Part shown: in pieces, positions 15,739 through 22,164 of the stretch
Numbering within the stretch: the first letter of the stretch is position 1
Layout of the letters: every line of letters begins with the position of its first letter
Source of the DNA: a virus
Virus record (IMG/VR): IMGVR_UViG_3300005882_000336
Coordinates: 1 to 23,079 of that record
DNA length: 23,079 nt
Direction: 5' to 3' (one strand)
Notes under the pieces: generated by a model
The model's input: the letters and a program-made list of their open reading frames with translations, nothing else
The model's database searches: none
What the model was told of the DNA's origin: nothing
Position numbers and translations under genes: made by a program

Positions 15739-17565
15739 CTAACCGATACCCTTGCTGATGACCCGTCTCCGTTTCCCGACACCCATCCTCTGGGCCGTCA
15801 TCGGAGATTTCTGGGCATAGAGCTGTGCCTTCGAGCCGCCTTTTGCCAGTTTCTCAAGATCCGGATTGAAGATCTCCAGGGCCCCCGTCGCATAGATCCG
15901 ACAGTCGAGCGGCTCGTTTCGGGTCCCGGAGCCCCTTTTCACCCATTCGATGTAAGGACGCCCCTTCCTGTAGCGGAGCATCTTCTTTTCCGACGTGATC
16001 CCCAGGTAATAGGCCCTGTCATGGCCCTTTTCCGGTCCCTTCGGGAAATGGCAATACCCCGGCCCCGGGTCCTCTACCTTGAGACGCGAGAAAAAGAGCT
16101 CCTTGATGGTGTCCACCCCAAGCGTGAAAAGAGCCGTCCGGTGTCGATTGTTTCTGGTGGGTTTTCCGACGATGACGGGATTGCCGGGACCGCCCTTCCC
16201 CTTGATCGCAAAGATCCTCCTGTGCTCCCGCGCCTTGCAGAACTTGTAGACCTGGTCGGTAAAGTGGCCACCCGAGTCGATGCAGGTGCATGAGATCCCG
16301 AGCAGCTGCCCCGACGGAAAGCTCCAGAAACGTCCCAGGAATTCGTCCAGCTGTTCCCAGACGGCATTCTGCCCGGGGTCTCCGTAGATGGTCCTGTATT
16401 CGATCGACCAGGATTCCTTGCCGAGCCCCCAGCCGACCACCTCGACCTCGAGTCGGTCGTCCTGAGTATCAACGCCAGCCGTAAGTACGAGGACCCCATC
16501 AGGGACCTCCGCGCCATAATGGTCCTGCCGCGCCTGCAGGACGTCTTCCTCGATCACGTCTCCCTCTTCTTCCCATGTCTCGCCGAGGACGGTATTCACC
16601 CACGTCTTGAGCCCTTCGGGGCCGATCCGTTTCGCCTCTTTGAACTCGGCGATGATCTCACTCCAGGTCTTCCATGGAGACGCCAGGGCGTTCAGGTGAA
16701 ATCCCCGAACGGAGTGTTCCTTTCTCGCGACCCACTGTCCTTCCTGACGCTTCCACTCGATTTCCCCGTGTCGTGCACCACAATGGACGCACTCGAGCGT
16801 CAGGTCCTCGAAATGAAGCTGCGCCCACGTCAGAGGCTGCGGTTTCCCGCAGGAAGGACAGGTTAGGCACCACTGCTCCTGCGTCGAGCTTTCGTAAGCC
16901 GCTTCGATCCTGGACATGCCCCGGACACCGGGCGTGCTGACGTAGACCTTCTTGCGGTTCCAGAAGTTGGACGTCCGTCGCTCGGCGAGGCTCAACGGAT
17001 CGCCTTCGGATCCCGCCGAAACGGGGTATCTGTCGACCTCGTCGGCTAGAAGAATCCGAATCGGCCTGGATGCCAACGACGCCGGAGAGTTTCCGCCGGC
17101 CATGGTTATATGTCCGCCGGGAAACTGCTTGTGCAGAAGGGTGTTCCCTGAATCCCTGCTCCGCGGGTCCTTGACCTTGCCCTTAAGCGCCGGCGTATCC
17201 CGGAGCATGGGAGCCAGGCGGTCCTTCGAAAAGGCCTCGGCCATTTCGAGCGTCGGCTGCAGAAGCAGAATCGGTGCCGGGTCCTGGTCGATGTAGTAGC
17301 CGATGATGTTGAGAAGGATCTCCGTCTTGCCCACCTGGGCGGAGCTCATGACGACGATTGTTTCGGTGGCCGGATCGTTCAGGGCGTCCATGATCTCCCG
17401 CTGGTACGGCGCCCTGCTTGTTTTCCAGCGCCCGGGTTCTGCGCTGGATTCACTGGAAAGGCGCCGCTCCCGGTCGGCCCACTGGGATACCGTCAGGTCC
17501 GGTGGGGGAGCTACGACTTTAACGGCGCTTCTTACGAGCTCGCTCAGTGATCCGGTCCGGGTCAT
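15739..17565 (-). CDS. Terminase large subunit, GpA family
   Basis: A 608-residue motor and nuclease that packages DNA. The ATPase half has a variant Walker A (SSAQVGKT, 74-81) and Walker B (ILLADEVD, 171-178). A Cys-rich pair (C236/C239 and C259/C262) looks like a zinc ribbon, usual in the GpA family. The nuclease half shows acidic residues at D366 (LTAGVDTQDD), D430 (CIDSGG) and D554 (EPLDCRIYATGAL). The start ATG 17565 has AGGAG ~10 bases upstream and overlaps the small subunit by 47 bases. GpA-type terminases normally cut at cos sites, which points to cohesive-end packaging. Confidence 0.96.
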   Translation of the reverse strand: MTRTGSLSELVRSAVKVVAPPPDLTVSQWADRERRLSSESSAEPGRWKTSRAPYQREIMDALNDPATETIVVMSSAQVGKTEILLNIIGYYIDQDPAPILLLQPTLEMAEAFSKDRLAPMLRDTPALKGKVKDPRSRDSGNTLLHKQFPGGHITMAGGNSPASLASRPIRILLADEVDRYPVSAGSEGDPLSLAERRTSNFWNRKKVYVSTPGVRGMSRIEAAYESSTQEQWCLTCPSCGKPQPLTWAQLHFEDLTLECVHCGARHGEIEWKRQEGQWVARKEHSVRGFHLNALASPWKTWSEIIAEFKEAKRIGPEGLKTWVNTVLGETWEEEGDVIEEDVLQARQDHYGAEVPDGVLVLTAGVDTQDDRLEVEVVGWGLGKESWSIEYRTIYGDPGQNAVWEQLDEFLGRFWSFPSGQLLGISCTCIDSGGHFTDQVYKFCKAREHRRIFAIKGKGGPGNPVIVGKPTRNNRHRTALFTLGVDTIKELFFSRLKVEDPGPGYCHFPKGPEKGHDRAYYLGITSEKKMLRYRKGRPYIEWVKRGSGTRNEPLDCRIYATGALEIFNPDLEKLAKGGSKAQLYAQKSPMTAQRMGVGKRRRVISKGIG

Positions 17566-18025
17566 ACTCGCTCAACTCCTGTAGCGCTTCGTAGACGGCA
17601 TCCTTCAACGCCTTCTGCATTTCTTTCAGGTCCTCGATGCCGAGGATCTGGGGAGCAAGCTTCGTAGGCACGGCAAGGGCCCTTGCACGGAAATTCGAAA
17701 GCATCTCCGTCCATACGTCTTCCACGTCTTCCGCCCGATGGAGTTCTCCGCGATATTCTTTGACTTCAAGCTCCGTTTTGTCGGCCTGGGCCCTTCGTAA
17801 CCTGGTGAGCTCCTTCTTGAGATCCTTGGGATCCACCACAGCCTCTTTAGCCTTCGTCTGTAGATACGAAATGTAAGCCCGCATGGCTTCGCCCAGGACG
17901 TATTTCCCCCTGGCAACCCGAGGAAAAACTCCTTCCTGGGTCAATTGCCGAATTCGCCTTGTAGTAACTCCCAGGATCGAGGCGAGGTCTTTACTAGTTA
18001 TCGTCCGCGTTTCGAGACTGTCCAT
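17519..18025 (-). CDS. Terminase small subunit (Nu1-like)
   Basis: A 168-residue DNA-recognition subunit. Residues ~8-55 form a winged-helix/MerR-like DNA-binding domain (ITSKDLASILGVTTRRIRQL, then a wing with GKYVLGEAM). A charged coiled-coil region (~70-100, DLKKELTRLRRAQADKTELE) and a C-terminal segment for large-subunit contact follow. The ATG at 18025 follows GAGG with a seven-base spacer. It is the first gene of the late block, and the DNA just upstream is where a cos site would be expected. Confidence 0.9.
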   Translation of the reverse strand: MDSLETRTITSKDLASILGVTTRRIRQLTQEGVFPRVARGKYVLGEAMRAYISYLQTKAKEAVVDPKDLKKELTRLRRAQADKTELEVKEYRGELHRAEDVEDVWTEMLSNFRARALAVPTKLAPQILGIEDLKEMQKALKDAVYEALQELSEYDPDRITERARKKRR

Positions 18026-18277
18026 CTCACCACCTCAAAAAGTGCCAAAAATCGGAACCGGAAACCCTTTTTCAGCCCCCCTGTGGCTAGAGGACCACCG
18101 CGGCTTTCGCTGACCCCTGGGCCGCAAAGCCTTGGAAGGACCCATTTTTCTCCAGACATTTATATACGCCCCGCGCTCCCACCCCTCGCATGTTGGGGCG
18201 TTCTCCCCTGGTCCCGTCCTCGATGAACGGGTCCGACCGTTTACATACACATAACAAAGCCAGGTTCGTAGAAAGAA

Positions 18278-18313
18278 GGAGCCCCGCGGGGGAGGCGTTG
18301 CCCGCAGAGCTCC
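18278..18313 (-). terminator. Possible terminator or packaging-site hairpin
   Basis: Thirteen-base arms (GGAGCCCCGCGGG and CCCGCAGAGCTCC) pair at 11 of 13 positions around a 10-base loop. Read on the minus strand the hairpin is followed by TTCTTTCT, which could end leftward transcripts from the early region before the late genes begin. The tract is not a clean U-run, and the same structure could instead belong to the cos region. Confidence 0.35.
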
Positions 18314-18448
18314 ATCCTCAAGGGGGCGTTATACCCCGATACCATTGAATCATTCTCGGGCACAAGAAAACGGACAGAAATCGGACATCTTTTGTACACA
18401 ACCGTTCAAAACCATCTCACCTTTAGTATTCTCGAACCAGGCGCCCTC

Positions 18449-18481
18449 CGAATGTCTTTCAATGACGTTCTAGGACATTCG
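18449..18481. repeat. Perfect 8-bp inverted repeat upstream of the recombinase
   Basis: CGAATGTC (18449-18456) and GACATTCG (18474-18481) are exact inverse complements separated by 17 bases. The pair lies about 135 bases upstream of the recombinase start. It might be a binding site for that enzyme or for a repressor; the 17-base gap is longer than the 6-8 base crossover spacer of typical tyrosine-recombinase cores. Confidence 0.5.
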
Positions 18482-18616
18482 CGCAGGGCACACGAAAAGC
18501 CAGACGGCAACAGTCATTTCGGCATATCTGAAGGATAAAATACCTGTACAAAATCCTAGGTTATGAAATATTTTTCAAATCAGGCCATTTCGATTAAAAA
18601 GGAGAACTGAAACACC

Positions 18617-19192
18617 ATGGAAATCGTCGAGCCGATCCGCAAGAAAACCGACCTCGAGGACATCAAGAGAATATTAAAAAGGCGCAGTCTCAGGGACTAC
18701 GCCATGTTCGTCCTGGGAATCAATTCGGGCTTGAGGATCTCGGATCTTTTGAGCCTTAAGGTTGAGGACGTCCTCGATCCCGGGAGCAGGAGACTGAAGA
18801 TCGCCGACAGGATACGGATGCGGGAAAAGAAAACGGGAAAGGTAAAAGACTTCCCACTGAACACCCCGGCCAGAAGCGCCCTGTCGGAATACCTGAACAC
18901 GCGTCGGCCTGAAAAGGGAGATCCGTTGTTTCCTTCCAGGAAGGGAACGGGCCCGCTTACGACCAGGCAGGCGCACCGGATAATCTCCGATGCAGCGAAA
19001 GAGGTGGGGTTACAGGAGAGGATAGGAACACACACGATGCGGAAGACTTTCTGTTACCACGCCTACAAAAAAGGCGTGGATATCAGCAGACTGCAAAAGC
19101 TGTTGAACCACTCGTCGCAGACTGAGACGCTTCGGTATATGGGGATTCTGAGAGATGATCTGGATCAAATCTATGTAACGCTGGAGCTTTGA
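18617..19192 (+). CDS. Short tyrosine recombinase, catalytic domain only
   Basis: A 191-residue site-specific recombinase, the only rightward gene here. All active-site residues are visible: R40 (GLRISDLL), Lys near 72 (KKTGKVKDFPL), H139 and R142 (HTMRKTF), H165 (LLNHSS) and the nucleophile Y174 (TLRYMG). Full-length integrases are usually 300-400 residues with arm-binding and core-binding domains; those are missing, and no frame upstream supplies them. The ATG has GGAGA 11 bases upstream. Its stop overlaps the convergent 145-aa gene by 22 bases. Similar short recombinases are found near terminase genes in other phages and may act in dimer resolution or inversion rather than integration; which applies here is unknown. 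Confidence 0.9.
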   Translation: MEIVEPIRKKTDLEDIKRILKRRSLRDYAMFVLGINSGLRISDLLSLKVEDVLDPGSRRLKIADRIRMREKKTGKVKDFPLNTPARSALSEYLNTRRPEKGDPLFPSRKGTGPLTTRQAHRIISDAAKEVGLQERIGTHTMRKTFCYHAYKKGVDISRLQKLLNHSSQTETLRYMGILRDDLDQIYVTLEL

Positions 19193-19608
19193 TCGCAAAG
19201 GCTCTTAAGCCATTCATCCATATTTTGATTTTTATTCCAAAATCCTTTTGCCCATATTTCCAGACAAACACGTTCGAAAAATTTCAGGCTCTGTATTTTA
19301 CCTAGCAGTTTTTCACTATCTACCTCCCATTTTTCATCAAGTCCCTCGAGTTTGATTCCATCTTCTACCTGTATTTCCAGATGTTGACCAGCCAAATTAG
19401 GAGTGAGAAATGTTCCGTTAAAAATGTCGATTAAAAGACATAATTCCGCTCGACTGAATATGTTTTTTAAAGAAAGCAATGTGCGCTTATATAGTAATGG
19501 GAACGCATCGCCTACATATTCCATGCCAGCATTTAAACTAGGGAAAACCTCGGAATAAAATTTCGCTGATTGTTCGGCTATTCTGGGAGCAGTTGCTTTT
19601 TTTGACAT
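19171..19608 (-). CDS. 145-aa protein of unknown function under its own promoter
   Basis: A 145-residue soluble protein starting at ATG 19608 after a strong GGAGGTG. The N-terminus is MSKKATAPRIAEQSAKFYSE; the middle is hydrophobic and helical (RTLLSLKNIFSRAELCLLID), and Trp occurs late (EKWEVD, EIWAKGFWNKNQ). No signal peptide, membrane segment or catalytic motif is seen, and the family is not recognised. A consensus-like promoter inside an inverted repeat sits just upstream, and an RHH gene ends 73 bases before the start, so control by that protein is plausible. It could be a toxin-like, antirepressor-like or regulatory partner; nothing in the sequence decides this. It converges on the recombinase gene. 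Confidence 0.82.
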   Translation of the reverse strand: MSKKATAPRIAEQSAKFYSEVFPSLNAGMEYVGDAFPLLYKRTLLSLKNIFSRAELCLLIDIFNGTFLTPNLAGQHLEIQVEDGIKLEGLDEKWEVDSEKLLGKIQSLKFFERVCLEIWAKGFWNKNQNMDEWLKSLCDQSSSVT

Positions 19609-19621
19609 TTATTACACCTCC

Positions 19622-19668
19622 AATGCTAGACACTATTTTGGAATTACTTTTAAACATTGTCAAGCATT
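19622..19668. repeat. 11-bp inverted repeat bracketing a promoter (candidate operator)
   Basis: On the minus strand AATGCTTGACA (19668-19658) and TGTCTAGCATT (19632-19622) are inverse complements at 10 of 11 positions, separated by 25 bases. One arm includes the -35 hexamer, the other lies near the expected transcription start. This placement fits a repressor operator, with the RHH protein encoded just upstream the obvious candidate ligand. Confidence 0.72.
19635..19663 (-). promoter_or_regulatory. Sigma-70-type promoter for the 145-aa gene
   Basis: TTGACA (19663-19658) matches the -35 consensus fully and is followed after 17 bases by CAAAAT (19640-19635), which matches 4 of 6 bases of the -10. 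Transcription would begin near 19628, only ~20 bases before the start codon, just enough for the GGAGGTG site. Confidence 0.7.
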
Positions 19669-19681
19669 TATAGAGCAAATA

Positions 19682-19840
19682 TTATTCCCTTTCGCCTTCT
19701 ACATATTCCTTGATCTTTTGTATAAGTATATCTGTCATGTTGGTTTTATCTCTGGCTACTTTTTCTTTAAACTTCCAAGCTAGACTTTCCGGACAGTTGA
19801 TTATAATTTTTCTTGTTTTCCCTTTTTCTGTCATTTTCAT
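19682..19840 (-). CDS. Ribbon-helix-helix DNA-binding protein
   Basis: A 52-residue protein: a basic strand TRKIIINCPESL, helix 1 (AWKFKEKVARDK), then TNMTDILIQKIKEYVEGERE as helix 2, the minimal Arc/CopG/MetJ-type RHH fold, which binds DNA as a dimer through its beta ribbon. The ATG at 19840 overlaps the IbrB-like stop as TGATG; a second ATG at 19834 sits at a better distance from GGGAG, so a 50-residue product is also possible. It closes the coupled operon and precedes the promoter of the 145-aa gene. Small RHH proteins are typical phage repressors and antitoxins. Confidence 0.88.
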   Translation of the reverse strand: MKMTEKGKTRKIIINCPESLAWKFKEKVARDKTNMTDILIQKIKEYVEGERE

Positions 19841-20490
19841 CACTCCCATGCCCGCGAAAATTGATGGTCCTTAAAAAGCTCCGGCAATCCTGCATGTTGC
19901 TTAAAACGAAGCACCTCGTCGGCATCCATGCCGAGCTCTTTGGCAACCTCATGATCACTCCACCCATCCCGTATAAGTGACGCCACTAGGTCAATCATAG
20001 GCGTTACCTCATGGACCCCACGGGCGCGATTGTGCCTGATCGTTGCGGCCATCCGGTTTTTGCGGTCAGCCTGAGACCCCCTGACTATTGCCACGGGGAC
20101 ATAGCCTTTCAGATGCTTTTTGATCACGCTGGACTCCTTCGCTACCCTGGTGCGGTGGAACCCGTCAACAACGGTATAGTGTTCATTCTCCAGGTACGCC
20201 ACAATGGGTTGGGTAAACCCATCCATTTTGATACTGTGTTCCAAAAGCCTCATTTCCGGGGGCGCCACAGCATTCGGGTTATAGTCATTGCCATGTACCT
20301 TATCGGCAGGCACCCACATGACACAATCAACCGGATCATCACGGAACGAACTGTGTTTATGGAGCACTTGCCTTATCCTATTGACAGCCTCGATCCTGAT
20401 CTCTTGATCAAGATCGTCAAGTTGTTTAAAAACCTCCTCAGCTTCCGAAACAATCTGGTCTACCACTGCCGAGAATAACGATTCGGTCAT
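19840..20490 (-). CDS. IbrB-like ParB/Srx-fold protein
   Basis: A 216-residue protein whose middle is a ParB-type domain: WVPADKVHGNDYNPN (59-73), GFTQPIV (91-97) and VVDGFHRTRVA (107-117), the last replacing the GERR-type box of partition ParBs. RHNRARGVHEV (152-162) is characteristic of the IbrB group. A helix-turn-helix follows (WSDHEVAKELGMDADEVLRF, 177-196). E. coli IbrB works with IbrA in activating prophage genes; the two are also paired in many phages. Here the IbrA-like gene is two genes upstream, with a GNAT between them. The start ATG overlaps the GNAT stop as ATGA. It lacks the ParA partner and centromere features, so chromosome partition is unlikely. Confidence 0.88.
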   Translation of the reverse strand: MTESLFSAVVDQIVSEAEEVFKQLDDLDQEIRIEAVNRIRQVLHKHSSFRDDPVDCVMWVPADKVHGNDYNPNAVAPPEMRLLEHSIKMDGFTQPIVAYLENEHYTVVDGFHRTRVAKESSVIKKHLKGYVPVAIVRGSQADRKNRMAATIRHNRARGVHEVTPMIDLVASLIRDGWSDHEVAKELGMDADEVLRFKQHAGLPELFKDHQFSRAWE

Positions 20491-20933
20491 TTCAACACCT
20501 TCTCCATTACATGGAATTTTCCACGCATCTTAACGGTACGGAAGCCTTTCTTCTCCAGGATCGGGGCAGAGATTGGGTTTCCAATTGCCTTAATTTTTAC
20601 TACTTCAAAGGATCTTCTTAGCTCACTCTCGGCGAGATCTAGCATAAATCGGTAAAGCCCGTTTTTCCGACAATCTTCCCGAACCCAAGCGTCATAATAG
20701 ATACCTTCACCCTTTTCGTTCACATCATAACTTCGGAAGCCTACCACTTCATCCCCCCAGTAGGCTACGATCCATTTCCTACCAGGTTCGTTTTCCACCG
20801 GATATCCATCAAGTTCCATACGGATATCCCTGCTTGCAAAGATAGAGCCCATCTCTGCATAGAATGCCTTTGGGTCATCTTCTGCCTTCATGTGATATAT
20901 TCTGTAACCCTTGTACTCTGCTATCATTTTCAT
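20487..20933 (-). CDS. GNAT-family acetyltransferase
   Basis: A 148-residue protein with the GNAT layout: N-terminal strand/helices, KWIVAYWGDEVVGFRSYDV (53-71) as central strands, motif A at 81-98 (DAWVREDCRKNGLYRFML) and motif B at 119-131 (NPISAPILEKKGF). The pyrophosphate-binding loop reads R-K-N-G-L-Y, with Tyr in place of the usual Gly/Ala at the last position, so acyl-CoA use may differ. It starts at ATG 20933 or 20927, 13 bases after the IbrA-like stop, and overlaps IbrB-like by four bases. GNATs can acylate proteins, small molecules or, in Mu Mom, a DNA base; the substrate here is unknown. Confidence 0.85.
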   Translation of the reverse strand: MKMIAEYKGYRIYHMKAEDDPKAFYAEMGSIFASRDIRMELDGYPVENEPGRKWIVAYWGDEVVGFRSYDVNEKGEGIYYDAWVREDCRKNGLYRFMLDLAESELRRSFEVVKIKAIGNPISAPILEKKGFRTVKMRGKFHVMEKVLK

Positions 20934-20946
20934 TGCTCCCGCCCCC

Positions 20947-22164
20947 TTATATATCCCTGTACTTTTCCTTCAACGCCTCGAATTTTTCCTTCTCGCGCTT
21001 GTTCACCCCGAAACACAATTTTGTGCAGAAGAAATCATTTTCAAGAAGGACTCTGCATACCGTACGCCAGGATTCTTTTTTGGGGTTATCGTGATCGTCA
21101 TAAATATCACCTTCAGGAACGCCAGCGGCATCCAGTTCCTGCCGCCTGTTATCCTGCCACCATTTTATGAGCACGTTTATCCGGCGAAGATAGTGCGCCC
21201 GTGCTTCCGGCGGGTATGTATCCAGTAGGAACATGGCGTAGTCTTTCCATGTTTTGAATGTCTTGGGTCTGACGATTTTGTTGCCGCGGGCAAAAAGCCT
21301 TGTGAGCCCCGAAAGCTTACCGAAATTCACCCCGCCGACACGCTCAACCATTTTGCTCCACGTCTCAGGCTCGAGTGGGTGGTATTTATCAAGCCCACGA
21401 CGGGCTTCCGGTCCATAAGGCTCGTTTATCCTCATCTCATGCAGGGAGATTCCGAGCCAATACATCCGGTCATAAATCCTGTTATACGGGAGATTGTTTT
21501 TCCCGATATACGCCCAAATGTCTTGGACACGCCAGTCATAGATCGGGTATACGGCAACCGAGTTGCCTTCTTTCCCCATAATTCGAGTCCAACTCCAACC
21601 GTTATATCGGGTGGGGCGCTTTTTTTTGATCGCACGGAATCTATTCAGGCTTTCGTCCGCACGAAGACCAACAAAACATGCCAGTTTATCCTCGCCGGCG
21701 AACCAATTCTGAAACTCCGGCACAAACTCCTCGAAGAACATGCCGAAGCGATAGAACGGAAGCGCATCATAATCGTTGATTACGTCCGATCTTTCCGGCA
21801 TCTCCCGTACCCACAGATCTTTTTTTTCAGGGTCCCACGACGTCCAAAGGGGTTCATGCATCGAGCTTCCGTTATCTGTCGTAAGTGGCAGGCATATCCA
21901 CCAGGCCCGAGTTTTTGCAGGATCGGACAGCATTTCCTTGACATGTTCGATCGTTACCTGGTACTGTGCTTCCCAATCGATAAACAGCACATCGACGGGC
22001 AAACGCCCTCGCCTTTGTGCCTCTCGAATCACCAAGTCAAGCATTACCGTGGAATCTTTGCCGCCGGAAAACGACACTAAAATCCGATCAAACTCGTCGA
22101 AAATCTGTGATATGCGGCGCCTTGCGGCGGTCAGAACATTCTCAGTAAGATAAGTTTTACTCAC
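20947..22164 (-). CDS. IbrA-like PP-loop / PAPS-reductase-fold enzyme
   Basis: A 405-residue ATP-pyrophosphatase-type enzyme. The PP-loop is SFSGGKDST (31-39); FIDWEAQ (61-67), GLRADES (166-172) and YPIYDWRVQDIW (206-217) are further family signatures, and NEPYGPEARRGLDKYHPLEP (247-266) is typical of the IbrA/DUF3440 group. The C-terminal ECGxH cysteine motif of true PAPS reductases is absent, so sulfate assimilation is unlikely; the fold activates a substrate by adenylation. Start is a GTG at 22164 that overlaps the helicase stop as GTGA. E. coli IbrA pairs with IbrB in regulating prophage-borne genes, and DndC of phosphorothioate systems is a relative by fold. Confidence 0.9.
   Translation of the reverse strand: MSKTYLTENVLTAARRRISQIFDEFDRILVSFSGGKDSTVMLDLVIREAQRRGRLPVDVLFIDWEAQYQVTIEHVKEMLSDPAKTRAWWICLPLTTDNGSSMHEPLWTSWDPEKKDLWVREMPERSDVINDYDALPFYRFGMFFEEFVPEFQNWFAGEDKLACFVGLRADESLNRFRAIKKKRPTRYNGWSWTRIMGKEGNSVAVYPIYDWRVQDIWAYIGKNNLPYNRIYDRMYWLGISLHEMRINEPYGPEARRGLDKYHPLEPETWSKMVERVGGVNFGKLSGLTRLFARGNKIVRPKTFKTWKDYAMFLLDTYPPEARAHYLRRINVLIKWWQDNRRQELDAAGVPEGDIYDDHDNPKKESWRTVCRVLLENDFFCTKLCFGVNKREKEKFEALKEKYRDI

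Larger units (their letters stand above)
18026..18616. other. Non-coding region rich in inverted repeats; candidate cos and control region
   Basis: About 590 bases between the terminase operon and the recombinase, with no credible gene. Three similar GC hairpin motifs share a core around GGCGTT and CC: 18195-18208, 18294-18302 and 18323-18337. An 8-bp imperfect inverted repeat lies at 18210-18234, a 13-bp one at 18278-18313, and CGGACA occurs twice, 11 bases apart (18371, 18382). An AT-rich TTATATA box (18159-18165) lacks a convincing -35. Next to a GpA/Nu1-type terminase this is the natural place for cos. No nick site can be assigned by eye. Confidence 0.55.

Noticed and set aside
18155-18170. 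TTATATA box as the late promoter before the small terminase
   Set aside because: No -35-like hexamer lies at 16-18 bases on the minus strand, so it is only mentioned in the intergenic entry.
18545-18567. TGTACA and TATGAA as a promoter for the recombinase
   Set aside because: The spacer would be 11 bases, far too short, and both hexamers match the consensus at only four positions.
19185-19202. Hairpin CTTTG-ATCG-CAAAG at the convergent stop codons as a bidirectional terminator
   Set aside because: The stem is only five base pairs with a bulge beyond it, and no U-tract follows on either strand.
20947-22164. A true PAPS reductase for sulfate assimilation
   Set aside because: The SGGKDS loop is present but the C-terminal cysteine motif of the reductases is missing, and the neighbours and internal signatures fit the IbrA group.
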